Source of the DNA: Aselliscus stoliczkanus
Taxonomy: Eukaryota; Chordata; Mammalia; Chiroptera; Hipposideridae
Length of the DNA: 64,000 bases
NCBI GenBank assembly: GCA_033961575.1
Contig: CM066738.1
Span: forward strand, 87,741,478 to 87,805,477
Direction of reading: 5' to 3'
This document shows positions 37,961 through 49,749 of the stretch, piece after piece (within the stretch, counting starts at the first letter, position 1; each line of letters begins with the position of its first letter). The translations under genes were made by a program, and so were the position numbers. Under the pieces are notes generated by a model. The model saw only the letters and a program-made list of their open reading frames with translations, searched no databases and was not told the origin of the DNA.

Positions 37961-39594
37961 TCCAGCTTACAAAACAATTTGAGTTTGAAAAAGAATAAAG
38001 GGGGAAGAATTATGTTTTTATATTATTGTCTTATTTTGAAATATTTTATGTCAAATATTCGATTTTCTGAACTTCTGGTGGATATATTCCAGTTTTTATT
38101 GACTTTTGACTTTAGCTTTTATTGGATTATAATTTTAGATTACAAACTCATCTTTTGCAGAGGTTACTTTCCTAAATTGTTATACCTATTTTACTGTTAT
38201 TTTGCGTTTTTAGCTGTTTGTTGTGGGAGGATTTTCAGTTTATTTTCATCTTCCACATTATTGAAACTGGAAAGCAAACTCAACATTATTTACTTATCTG
38301 CTGTTGTTGTTGGATGAAGCTAGAGAATAGCAGAGATTTATTGGAAAAGAAGATTCGCAAATGTTTTGGTTTTTAGAAATATGATTGAAGAAATGAGTTT
38401 TGTTATAAGCTGGACATCATTTTTTGTTACAAGTCCTAGAATAGATTATCAAATTAAAGATTTATGTGTATTTTAAAACCTATATACACATAATGGTATT
38501 TTTATGGTTAGATTTTAGAGAAATAGGGAACATGGGATTATCCAAGGATTTGTTTTTAAAAAATGAAGGAATGACCTTTTATTTTATGCTTTTTAAATTA
38601 ATAGAACTATCAAAACTGGTGGAAGATTTAAATAGTAATAAGATACATTATAACTGGGCAGAGACTGGCAGTCAAAACCCCTGATTTATAGCTCTTCTGG
38701 TGGCTCATTGGATAACCAGTTATTTCTGTATTTGTGGATATTTTTCATTGATAAAATATAGTCAGTTGGACTCCATTCTCTCTGTTAATATTAGGAATCA
38801 TAATGCCATTATTAATATTATTATTATTAATTTTTTTAAGCTACCTGAAAAGGAAACAACTTCAGATACCATTTTGTTCATAGTATAGCAAGTTGATTAA
38901 GTGTACTTTTTTGGGTTCTGAATACATTTCTACCATGAAGCAGCTATGTGAAGTAATTTTCATGAATAAACTAACATTCTCAGTAAAACTAATTTAATAG
39001 GATAAATTATTTAGTAGTGATTTAGTATTTATTAGTGATTTTTCCTCCTCATTTTAAGTATGTAACTTACTGAATTTACTGAATTATGTAATTTCAGAAT
39101 ATAACACTAAGCTCCTAGAGATCCTTTGAATTGATTTTATGGTAGGGCTTTTCTTGGGAAGTTGGTATTCTTTATACTATCTGTACTTGATTGGGTCTCT
39201 TCACATAAAGAAAGTGTCTTTTTTCAATTGCGATAATGATTTAGGGCATAACTGAGGTAGCTTGATAATCTTTAGTTTTGTTTTCCAGCCTGTTCATTTC
39301 TGAACTGTTAGTGACGGAACAGTATATGCAGAACAGCATTAAACCAGGCATAGCAGTTTAGGAATATGAATCTGCTACTCATAATCATGTAACCCCCCCA
39401 TCTAAGTAAATGGACATACAAAATGCATAGAAAGTTTAGTCTGTATGTATCTCTGTTACATTTGCATTTTATCCACAATATGAAACAAGCCAGTGTGACT
39501 TAACCATATAGTAATGGGCGCAGTAGAAATAATTTCATGTTTTCAAGAAATATGAGTGCCCCATTTATATATTTTGTCTATAATGATATACTTT

Positions 39595-39704
39595 TTTTTT
39601 TTTTTTTTTTTAGGGCAGTGTCACTGGCCCTCACATGTGGGACCGATCCGGGGCCGCTGGCTTCCCAAGCCAGAGCTTAACCACTGTGCCACTCGGCCGG
39701 CCCT
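39595..39704 (-). mobile_element. Short tRNA-headed SINE
   Basis: Body GGCAGTGTCACTGGCCCTCA, reversed head CACTCGGCCGGCCC. The exact 16-bp duplication tataatgatatacttt lies at 39579-39594 and 39705-39720. Confidence 0.93.
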
Positions 39705-40978
39705 TATAATGATATACTTTAATGACAAGAAAAAAACACACACAAAAAAATCTTGTTTTTTAAAATGTCTGCATTTTAGAGAAAGGAAACCAGTGATCAC
39801 ATGTGTTAATGGAGACATTTGCAGCTTTAAAAAGGGGGGGAAAAAAAACAGAATCCTGACTATAAAATTTCAGTTGGGCAGAATAGTCTCATTTTGCTCT
39901 ATTTCCTTCCTCAAATGTTTTATAAATGACAGTAATAACAGATATGATGACAGCTGCTGAAATTTTTAAGGCTATGAAACTTGTTCAGTGACACCATTGA
40001 CATCATCAAAAATACCTCTTCGTTACAGGGTTTTGTATAAATAATATGTGTAACTTTCATAAACATAGCTTATTTGAATTGATTATGTGTTGCCATTCTT
40101 TTGTGTCATAAAAGAAGGGTTTGGGGATCTCTTAGAAATTTATTCCTAATGATACATAGTAGAATCATTTTTTATAAGTCATTTTGGCTTGCTTACTGTT
40201 GTCTAAGACTGCCAAAACTTTTAGATTTGTCATGAAATCAGTGGTAGCAAGTAGACGAAATTGGTTTTGTGAGGATAAGATTGAACTCTAAAAGCATATT
40301 GGTTTATGTTCTGTAAATCTATCGTCTGTCTTTACAACTATAATTTCTGCCAGAAAAATAGAAAGTAACATGATCGTAAGATGAGATTAATCTCTGAGAA
40401 CTTCAGCTGAATGAAACTTTTATGAGGCAAATGCTGAATAAGATTTACATGTAAAGTTTCAAAGTAAAATTAAAGATTTGTGGCAAAGACTTCATTAATC
40501 AGGGAGATGGAAGTAACTCCCATGCTTCCTAAGAATTAAATACACAGGCATGTATACAAATTCTCTAAGTCACACACACAATTCCTTTTTTACTCTCAGT
40601 AGTTCAATGAATTCTTATATACAATTACATTTTTGTCTTGAATTACAAATTATTTTATTGCTTGTATTTTATTTGATACAGATAAGACTCATCTTATGGT
40701 TATTGAAGAATTATACTTTTTAATAATAGAAATTTAGGAGTGAACCATAGTACAGTATGCAAATGGATTAGCTGACCAATAATGGAATTTTATTCAATAA
40801 GTATTTATTAATTCAGCTTAGTTATAGTCTAGGCTGAGGGAAATGTTAGAGTTGAAAAGGTTACATTAAGGCCTTTAACTTGAGGGAATTTAGAGGAACA
40901 AGATATGAGGTAGTTGAATAAACACAACCCTGTAAAATCATACTGCAAAAAAAAATAGTCTTGCGTATGATAGTACCA

Positions 40979-41418
40979 AGCCCCTTTTTTTTTTTAAGAT
41001 TTTATTGGGAAACAGGGGGAGAGAACAGTGTTGGGGAATTGGGGAAGGTGAACAGACAAGTTGCTGTCTTTTTGTTCTTCAGTCTAGTTGTGGAGGATGT
41101 CGCTTCACTGGCCCATGTTGGTATTGTGATCATTGTGCTCTTCCTGGCTGAGGCAGTCACTTGCTGGCCACTCACAGCGGCTCACAGCAGCTCATGTCAG
41201 CTGCTGGCCGCTCACACTGGCCGCTGGCCTCTCTCGCTTGCTGTCAGCCACTCACGGTAGCTCGCAGCAGGCCAGCTCCAGGTCGAGCTGTTGTTCATCA
41301 TCTTAGCTGTAGAGGGTGCAGCATCACTGGCCCATGTGGGATCCGAACCTGCAATCCTGCTGCTCAGAGCTCGCACTCCCAAGCCAACTCTTAACCAATG
41401 AGCCACCTTTGCCTGCCC
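40979..41418 (-). mobile_element. Composite SINE, long form
   Basis: T run and TTTTATTGGGAAACAGG start, the block TTGGTATTGTGATCATTGTG, then a GC-rich middle (about 41146-41285) of repeated 'ggccgctcac'/'cagcagctc' words, the block TCATCTTAGCTGTAGAGGGT and the reversed head ending in GAGCCACC. It lies 200 bases upstream of a second copy in the same orientation. Confidence 0.82.
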
Positions 41419-41618
41419 AATAACTTCATTTTTATAAATAACATTTTTCCTTATTACAAACTTGGTACCCATTTTTTACAGTAACAGAATATTATTAAAA
41501 CACAAAGACTGTAAAGATCACCTCTGACCCTCTTCCCAGAAATAATCATCATTAATATTTCAGTTGATATGCTTTCAGTAAAGTATATGTTCTGTATGAA
41601 TGTTTATGTAGTTATTTT

Positions 41619-42032
41619 TTTTTTTTTTTTTAGATTTTTTTTTTTCTTATTGGGGAAGGGGAACAGACAAGTTGCTGTCTTTTTGTTCTTCAGTCTAGTT
41701 GTGGAGGACGTTGCTTCACTGGCCCATGTTGGTATTGTCATTGTGCTCTTCCCAGATAAGGCAGATCGGTCGCCAGCCTCTGGATGGTTGCTCACCACTG
41801 CTATTGGCAGCTCACGCTGGCTGCTGGCAACTCACTGTAGCCTATGGCAGCCCACTGCAGCAGGGGCTGCAGCCTACACCATTGCCGGGGCTTGCAGCCC
41901 AGCTCCAGGTGGAGCTATTGTTCACCATCTTAGCTGTAGAGGGCAGTGTCACTGGCCCTCATATGTGGGATCCGAACCGGGGCCGCTGGCCTCCCAAGCC
42001 AGCTCTTATCTAATGCTCCACTCGGCCCGCCC
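41619..42032 (-). mobile_element. Composite SINE, long form
   Basis: Same order of blocks as 40979-41418, with a shorter and different GC-rich middle. The 12-bp duplication tgtagttatttt lies at 41607-41618 and 42033-42044. Confidence 0.88.
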
Positions 42033-42124
42033 TGTAGTTATTTTAAAATTGAGATCATAGTGTGTGTGTTAAGAGCAGGACATTTAATGGCATCTGAAAT
42101 TTGTTTCAAGCCATTTAAGATATA

Positions 42125-42285
42125 GCGGATCCTCAAATGACATCATTTCCTTATAGTGTTTATGAGATGCCTTAGGAGCTTAACTCTTGTTTATATCAGT
42201 TAGCCTATGGTAAAATTGGTTTTGTTACATGGTGTTTCACTAAGAGTTACAGAACCTATCAATGGTGTTGAGTGAGGACTTACTG
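42125..42285. mobile_element. TA-flanked MITE, Tigger/Tc-like
   Basis: The left end GCGGATCCTCAAATGACATC and the reverse complement of the right end (CAGTAAGTCCTCACTCAAC) are imperfect inverted repeats. TA lies outside at 42123-42124 and 42286-42287. The interior resembles an old non-autonomous DNA element. Confidence 0.5.
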
Positions 42286-43531
42286 TACTTGTATAACATG
42301 ATTTGTGAAGACTTCAGGATTTTGCATAGTATGGATATGCCATAATTCATTTCATAACCCATTATGGTTGGATATTCAAAATGTTAGCAATTTGTGCTTT
42401 TATGAAGTCTTTAGTCGCTTTAAATTGTCTATTGGCTTAAAAATAACAAGTGAGGGTTTTTCTTTTGAGTTGATTTTAAGTGGCTTATTTGATTTGCTCA
42501 TGTGCTATAATACCAAGTTCTTAGACATCGTCACAGTGTATATGTGGGTGCTAAACACAGGATCAAAGTTTAGTATACATCTTTGAATTTTTCTTTTCTA
42601 TCAGTTATATCCTGTCCTATGTGTTCTTCTTGTTTTCAAAAATAGCTGTTAAACTCCTTAAGCAGTTATACCACCTTTTAATAAACAAACAAAACTAACC
42701 CACCGTTCATAGCATCTATGAACTTGGGCCATGTATATGGTATTGTTTGATAAATACGTGTTCATTGGTGTCTTTTGTAAAGATAACGTGGGTATATGAA
42801 TATGGAAGAAACTGACTAAGGAAAATTTGTAAAGCAGAAATCATTTCTCCAGTTTCCTTTTGAGTCTGCCCATCTGTCTGTCTCTCCCCATTTACCTCTC
42901 TGCAGATTTGTGGGCAAACTTGAAATAAATAAACATTGTTCTTTAGCCCTTTTCACGCTTTTCTTTTCCCTTTTTTTGAGCTTTTTTTAGTGTAATGTCT
43001 AGAAAAATCGAAATCATGATGACCTCAGGAAACCTGGTTCCCAATAAGCATATATGTATGTAAAGATCTTCCTACTCTCCATCTTCAAGAGAACTTGATT
43101 TATTAGTTAAATATTTACTGAAGACTCCCATCCTGATCTCTCTTTAATGCCTGGGCACATCAAGGTCACAACATGCTGACAAACAAGCTATTTCCTCTGC
43201 TGGAAGATTTCATCCTGCTTGTTTGGCTGATCTCTTATCCTTCAAGTTTCTGCTTAAATGTTACCTGCCTGAGAGGCCTTCTCAAGACCCTCATTATTTC
43301 CTGTCACAGCACCCTGTTTATTACTTTCACCTCACTGTCCCAATTTTAGTTACACGTGCAGGCGTTTACTTTAAAAATGGCTCATGCGTTCCTACCTTTA
43401 AGATCTGTGAGGGCAGGGAACTGACTTCTCAACATTCTGTGATTATCTCTAGAGCAGAGGACCTGGTGGAAATTTGAAAGTTATTATACCAACAGCAGTC
43501 AAGTGGTGTGAATGTATTTATGTTGAGAATT

Positions 43532-43647
43532 CAAGCGTACCTTGGAGATATTGTGGGATTGGTTCCCGACCACCACAGTAAAAGAAGTTCTTATCTTTTT
43601 GCTGGTGGAGGGTCTTGCCTTCCATCTGCAAAGTATAATAAAACGAA
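43532..43647 (-). mobile_element. Internally deleted Tigger1-related fragment
   Basis: TACCTTGGAGATATTGTGGG, 'ggttcccgaccaccacagtaaa', then CTTTTTGCTGGTGGAGGGTC and a right-end-like 'ataataaaacgaaact' match parts of the Tigger element at 54722-57064, with almost all the transposase region gone. Confidence 0.65.
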
Positions 43648-43924
43648 ACTCAGTAAGGTGAAATACTAGGAAAAAGTGACCAAGGGCATGAATCGTTCTT
43701 TTCTCCACCTTCCTTTTGAGTGTCACTCCCTTCCTCTTGTCCCCCATCAACTCCCCAAAGCTCTTGAGCTGAATTCCAAGTATACAAACATTTAATTTCC
43801 ATTCTAGTCATCCTTCCACATTGGAAGGCCTTTCGATAAATACAAACATTCTTGAGTGAATAATAAGTGCAAGGTTCTCTTAACCATTCATAGCTCTAGA
43901 TCTCTAGGAGCTTATAGTCTAGTG

Positions 43925-44645
43925 CAGGGGTTGGCAAACTTTTGAGACGGAAGAGAAACTGCAGCTCGCGAGCCACATGCTGCTCTTTGGGTATGTACAT
44001 GTGGCTCTGAAGTAAAATTGAAAATGAAAATAAAATTTCATAGTTTCATTTATAAAAGTTTTAAAGGATATTAGTCACATAATGGTGATTATGTAAAAAT
44101 ATATTTATGGCTCTCAAATAATTTTTTTTTTTTTTAATTGGGGAATTGGGGGAGGGGAACAGACAAGTTGCTGTCTTTTTGTTCTTCAGTATAGTTGCGG
44201 AGGACGTTGATTCACTGGCCCATGTTGGTATCGTCATTGCGCTCTTCCCAGATGAGGCAGATCGGTCGATGGCCTCTGGATGGTCGCTCACTGCGGCTAT
44301 TGGCAGCTCACGCTGGCTGCGGGCCACTCACTGTAGCCTATGGCAGCCCACTGCAGCAGGGGCTGCAGCCCACACCATCACCGGGGCTCGCACAGCCTAG
44401 CTCCAGGTGGAGCTGTTGTTAGCTGTAGAGGGCAGTGTCACTGGCCCTCATATGTGGGATCCGAACCGGGGCCACTGGCATCCCAAAACCAGCTCTTAAC
44501 CAATGCGCCACTCGGCCGGCCCTCAGATAATTTTTAAATTGTGGTGAGGGACAGGATTGGCTCTTCCAGGGATCGGCAAACTTTTGAGAGGGAACATACC
44601 CAAAGAGCCGCATATGGCTCGCCAACCACAGTTTGCCGACCCCGG
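43925..44645. mobile_element. hAT-type MITE with long inverted ends, split by a SINE
   Basis: Ends CAGGGGTTGGCAAACT (43925) and the reverse complement of AGTTTGCCGACCCCGG (44645) are inverted, and an exact 8-bp duplication gtctagtg lies at 43917-43924 and 44646-44653, the hAT signature. The inverted similarity goes deeper: GAGCCACATGCTGCTCTTTG on the left pairs with rc of 'caaagagccgcatatggctc' on the right. A composite SINE (44127-44521) sits inside. Without it the element is about 310 bases, with no transposase. Confidence 0.88.
44127..44521 (-). mobile_element. Composite SINE, long form, nested
   Basis: Same block order as 41619-42032, inserted in the hAT-type element. The 14-bp duplication ctca(a/g)ataattttt lies at 44113-44126 and 44522-44535 with one mismatch. 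Confidence 0.88.
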
Positions 44646-45779
44646 GTCTAGTGGGGCACATTCGAATAAGTAGCAAGGAACTGTGAGTGGTGATTGTGGA
44701 AGTCTGTCTATTCCCGGCGCCAGAATGGTTTGACGTTCAGTTTCCCTGCTGTTCTTAGTCTAATTCCATCCAGTGCAGCAAGTTGGCCTACTTTTCGTTC
44801 TGTCCCCGATATTAGTATTGAACACCTACAATTCTGAGACACCTTCCTCAAGCACATATTTTTGTCCTCCCATTAAATCTGATCATATGTGATTAGTACT
44901 CCAAGCAGTTTCCTCTACATATTGTGGTTTTGTCCTTACAGATTCTTTTCATTTCAATAGCTTTTAAAAACCCCTTGCTGTTTAATTCTTGGAGAAGTTA
45001 GAGTCCAGTAATTATGCTATTTGTGACAATGGGCTTCTCCTCCGAGCTCTGTATGACTTCTTGTGAATTCCGTAGAAACCTATATTCCTTAGACAGAGAG
45101 AGTAACGCTTTCACTGATTCCTTGACCCATCTTTTCCCGAGGATGGGCACTCTCGTGAGGATGATTTCTTCACAAGCAAATAGAAACAGATTGTACTACT
45201 TTTACCGTGCTGCTTAGCAGAATGCAGATTTTCTCTTTGGAAAGATGTGGGTCACTGACATTTCAGACACAAAATGAAATATAAATTGTTAAAGTTCAGT
45301 TTTGGTCTTCGTTATCTTCATTATCTACAGAAGTTCCCAGCCTGGAGAGAACTAGAAGCTGCTTTAGACTGGGGAAAACCACCCAAGTCTTTCTACATTG
45401 TTGTCAGCACCTATGAGAGATGAAATGACATAGATTATGGGCCTGATTATAATATAATAGCTGCTAACGATTTGCATAATGCTTTATAGTTTTATAAAAT
45501 TTTACAGAATTTTTAATAAGATGTTTTCATCCAATTATTTAATTATTTCATCTGCATTGAGTCATAAAAGTAAACAACCTTAGGGTTTGAAGAACTGAAA
45601 AGGGTGGCAGGAATGTCGCCTGTCAGAGCGTTGTAAATTATTTTGGAGAGGAAAGCAGTGGCCAATCATTTAAGAGTTGTGAGAGCTCATTCTCGACTTT
45701 TCCCTGCGGCCTAAATGTCAGCCAATAGCTGACTTTTTCATCTCCAGATTCTTTCTCTCCCCCTGCCGTTGTAATTGAG

Positions 45780-46162
45780 CAACCAGTTATATCATATGCT
45801 TGGACTTTCCAAGAAGTGCTGTGCTAGCTGGTCTCCAAAGGTGGCCCTCAACGAAACGTCTCTCCTACCGTGTACCATTCTGCATTGGATCTGCACCAGC
45901 CCAGTGACTCATTTTCGCCAACATGATGCAGCTGAAGTGATGCTCTGCCTGTTTTAGGCCTAACACGTAAGACAGCTTGATTGCTTCTGTTTTTGCATTT
46001 TGGGGAGCAAGGAGCCACTATGTAAGATGTCTCGCTACCCTGTTGGTGTGACCACCTGGAGAGGGAGCAGCACTGAGAGTGGAAGCAGAAAGAGAGCGCC
46101 CCCCCCCTGGTCTCCAGCTGAGCCCACTCTTTTCCACAAGGGCCTTAGATATTGGAGTGAAG
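45780..46162 (+). mobile_element. MLT1-like MaLR LTR, left part
   Basis: 'tgtaagatgtctcgctaccctg', 'gagagggagcagcactgagagtgg', 'ggtctccagctgagcccac' fit old MaLR LTRs. It is interrupted by the SINE at 46163-46400. The 5' boundary is approximate. Confidence 0.55.
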
Positions 46163-46400
46163 GTACGGCCAGTTAGCTCAGGTGGTTAGAGAGCAGGCTC
46201 ATAACACCAGGGTTGCTGGCTCGACTCCTACATGGGCCATGGAGCTGTGCCCTCCACAGCTAGATTGAAGACAACTACTCGAGTTGGAGCTGATGGGTCC
46301 TGGAAAAACACACTGTTCCCCAATAAAATAAAAAATAAAAAATAAAAACAAAAAAAAAAACAACAACAACAACTAATATCTATTTAAAAAAAAAAAATGC
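46163..46400 (+). mobile_element. Ves-like monomeric tRNA SINE
   Basis: Head CGGCCAGTTAGCTCAGGTGG with a good A-box, B-box-like GGCTCGACTCC, then 'gtgccctccacagctagattgaagacaac' and A-rich AAATAAAA tail. This layout is that of the bat Ves family. A short gagtgaag occurs on both sides (46155-46162, 46401-46408). Confidence 0.8.
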
Positions 46401-46620
46401 GAGTGAAGCTCTTGGACATTCCAGCTCCAGCCACCAAATGACAAGAGTCTCATGAGAGACTGTTAGACCAATACAAAAAAACATATCGAGGTGCCCCTCA
46501 AAATGATGACGTCTCCAAGAATCATGAAAAATAATAAAATGGATGTTGTTTTAAGGCACTAAGGTTTGGGGTACTTTGTTACATAGTAGTAGATAATAGC
46601 GTAGGTGGCTAGGGGACATT
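46401..46620 (+). mobile_element. MLT1-like MaLR LTR, right part
   Basis: GGATGTTGTTTTAAGGCACT, 'aaggtttggggtactttgttac', 'atagtagtagataa' are the typical MLT1 3' end words. Confidence 0.75.
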
Positions 46621-46929
46621 TTGAGAGGTAACTTTCCAGTTCTGCAGAAATTATAAAACTAATACAAGCAGAGAAATATCTAGAAATTCTGCTCTCTGTC
46701 TCAGAGTCTGCTGCAGGAGACAAGATTTGCAAACAGACATTCATAGCCTAAGTGGTCCCTCTCATTTTGCAGTTGCTTTGCATTCACAGTATTGCAGCCA
46801 TCTTTCTCTATCAGGGTATATTGGTTTTCCTTTCTTTTTGATTGTAGTATGTCGTAGTGTGTGTACCATAGTTTACTTAACGGTTCCCACCGTTGATAGA
46901 CATTTACATTGTTGTATGTCTAAATTTTC

Positions 46930-47000
46930 TTTTTTTTTTTTTTTGCCATTTTTTATTTTATTTTTTAAATTTTCTTATTTTTATTTTTAATTAGTTTCAT
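46930..47000. repeat. T-rich low-complexity stretch
   Basis: Long T runs with interspersed A, followed by 'aattagtttcatgtgtacattt', possibly an L1 3' tail remnant in minus orientation. Confidence 0.4.
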
Positions 47001-47399
47001 GTGTACATTTCAAATAATGATGCACACATGTGGGTGTATGTAGGACAGTTTAAACTTGTCCTCCAAAGTGGCTTCACCAGTTCATGGTACTGCTGTCCTG
47101 GCTAGACGTTCTTTGGTTGCAATTTGTAAGTTTGAGAACAGTCATCTTTAGTATTCATATAGAGAAGCCAGGAACATGCTACACAGGAAGTAATATTAGT
47201 GGCAAACATGAATTCTGAAACAAGTGAAAATGACCTTTTTGGCATGTTTAGATGGCAGATTGTGGACATTTAAAACATTTTTAAAAATTGTTTTTCTTTA
47301 AGGAAACATAATGATTAGTCACTAGCCCAAGTCTTCCTTAGCCTGATAGTTGTGTCTGGTTTCTGTTATGTATCTGGATGTATCAAATGTGAAGGTGAG

Positions 47400-49600
47400 G
47401 TAAGAGCAGTTTTAGGTTCATAGCAATGTTAAGAAGAAGGTAAAGAGCTTTCCTATATACCTTCTGCCCCCACATACGCATAGCTATTATCAACATTCCC
47501 TATCAGAGTGGTATATTTGTTAACAGCTGATGAACCTAAAAAAAAAAAGATGAACCTACATCGACATATCATTATCACTCAAAGTCCCTAGTTTACTTCA
47601 GGGTTCACTCTTGGTATTGTATATTCTATGGACTTGGACAAATGTATGACAGGTATCCATCATTATAGTATCATTCAGAGTAGTTTTGTTGCCCTTAAAA
47701 GTCCTGTGCTCCACCTGTTCAACCCTCCTTTCCCCAACTCTAAAGAAGACAGCAAGTTATCTTTTTATTGTCTGTCTAGTTTTACCTTTTCCAGAATGTC
47801 ATTTAGTTGGACTCATATAGCAATCATTAAGGTAGGCGTCTTTCACTTAGTAATAATGCATTTGAATTTCCTCCATGTCTGTTTATGGCTTGATAGCCCA
47901 TTTTATTTTAATGCTGAATAATATTCCACTGTCATGAGCACCATTATTTATTTATCCATTCAGCACTAAGGGACACCTTAGTTGCGTCCAGGTTTTGGCT
48001 ATTACAAATAAAGCTGCTATAAACATTCCTGTGCAGGCTTTTGTGTGGACATCATTTTTCAGTTTCCGAAGGAAACTACCAGAGAGCACGATTCCTGGAT
48101 GGTATGGTAAGATTACGTTTAGTTTTATAAGCACTCCCTATACTGCCTTCCCAAGCAGCTGTACCATTTTGCCTTCCCACCAGCCATGAGTGCGAGTGCT
48201 TGTTGCCCTGCATCCTCATTTGAATTTGTATTGTCAGTGTTCCAGATTTTGGCCACTCTAATTGGTATTTAAGGGTATCCTGTTGTTTTAATTTGCATTT
48301 TCCTGATATGTATGATACAGAGTATCTTTTCATATGCATATTTGTCATATGTGTATCTTCTTTGGTGAACTCTGTGTGAAGGGCCCGTTATTTAATCTGG
48401 TTGCTTATTTTTTTGTTGAGTTTTAAGAGTTCTTTGTGTATTTTGGATAACAGTCCTTTACCAAATGTGTCTTTTGATATCTTGTTCCAGTCTGTGTCTT
48501 GTCTTCTTCTTCTCTTGGCAGTGTCTTTCACAGAGCAGAAGTTTTTAATTTTAATGAACTCCAGCTTATCAGTGATTTCTGTCATCCATCATGTCTGTGG
48601 TGTTGCATCTAAAAAAGTCATCACCACACCCAAGGTCATCTAGGTTTTCTCCTATGTTATTTTATAAGAGTTTTAGAGTTTTGCATTTTACATTTAGGTG
48701 TAGAATGCATTTTTAGTTAATTTTTCAAGTGTGTAGTAAGTTCTGTGTCTAGATTCAGTTTTTCGTTTGTGGATGTCATTAGTCCAGCCTTGTTTATTGA
48801 AAAAGACTATCTTTGCTCCATTCTGTTGCCTCTGCTCCTTTGTCAGAGACTAGTGGACTATATTTATTTACAGGGGTCTATTTGTGGGCTCTCTGTTTTG
48901 TTCCATTAATCTACTTGGCTATCTTTTTGCTAATGCCAAACTGTCTCAAAATTATTATTGTAGCTTTATAATAATTCTTGAAGTTGGATAGTATCAGTCT
49001 TCCAGTTTTGTTCTTTTCCTTCAATATTGTGTTGGCTCTTCTGGATCTTTTCCTCTTCATATACACTTTAGAATCATTTTGTTATCCACAAAATAACTTT
49101 CTAGGATTTTTATTGGGATGTTAGTAAATGAATAGGTCAATTTGGGAAGAACTGACATCTTGACAATATCCAGTGTTCCTATCCACAAACAAAAATATAT
49201 CTGCTTTTGTTTAGTTCTTTAATTTCATTCCTCAGAGTTTTATAGTTTTTCTCGTATTGATCTTTTATACATTTTTATTTTTACCAATTTCATTTTTTAA
49301 TAACAGCTTTATTGAGATATACTTGTAATTTACATACCTCTGTGTCTTTAATTTCAAATTCCACTTGTTCATTGCTACTATGTAGGAAACTAATTGACTT
49401 CTATATGTTAACCTTGTATTCTGCAACCTTGTTATTATCGCTTATTAGTTCTAGGAAGTTTTTTGGTCCATTCTCTCATATTTTCTACATAGATGATCAT
49501 GTCATCTGTGAACAAAGACAGTTTTATTTCTTTCTTCCTAGGCCCTGTTTTACACTCGACAGCACTTCCAGTACGGTGTTGAAAGGATGAGCATTACTAT
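47400..49600 (-). mobile_element. Old L1 (L1M-type) 3' half
   Basis: Continuous reversed L1 order: 3'UTR-like sequence to about 47940, then ORF2 with minus-strand peptide pieces such as KLEFIKIKNFCSVKDTAKRR and KDTFGKGLLSKIHKELLKLN. The frame is broken by many stops. It ends about 60 bases before exon 5. Confidence 0.8.
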
Positions 49601-49662
49601 TTTTTTATCCTCCTTTCTGTGAGATCTGTGTTAACATTGCCTCCGTTATATTTGTTCTGCAG

Positions 49663-49749
49663 CTCACCAAAGCCCATCGACAAGGACACATGGTGAAAGT
49701 AGACTGGCTGGACAGATTGACATTTCGAGAAATTGAAATGATAAATGAG
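49663..49749 (+). CDS. PIK3C3: PIK3C3 coding exon 5 (residues 178-206)
   Basis: Acceptor ATATTTGTTCTGCAG|C, donor AATGAG|GTGGGT; 87 bases, phase 0 at both ends. The peptide is [20 protein letters not shown] followed by FREIEMINE. It closes the C2 domain (about residue 184) and opens the linker that in VPS34 complex structures forms helices contacting the partner subunits. The frame is intact and, from memory, identical to human. The old L1 at 47400-49600 lies almost against this exon, so only about 60 bases of ordinary intron separate the two. Skipping this exon would keep the frame. Confidence 0.95.

Larger units (their letters stand above)
26118..49662 (+). other. PIK3C3: PIK3C3 intron 4
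   Basis: 23545-base GT-AG intron, the largest in the window. It holds most of the SINEs, a young L1, two or three LTRs and two TIR transposons. I recognise nothing at 26500-28140, 29700-30460, 30820-32700, 34520-36090, 38000-39570, 39720-40970, 42300-43520 and 44700-45780. The block 26500-28140 is notably repeat-poor. Confidence 0.85.

Noticed and set aside
39556..39960. 134-codon frame in intron 4
   Set aside because: It runs through a SINE and A-rich flanks and has no protein-like family features.
40979..42032. CRISPR-like or segmental array from repeated blocks
   Set aside because: These are two separate SINE copies, the second with its own target duplication; spacing and repeats do not fit an array, and the DNA is from a mammal.
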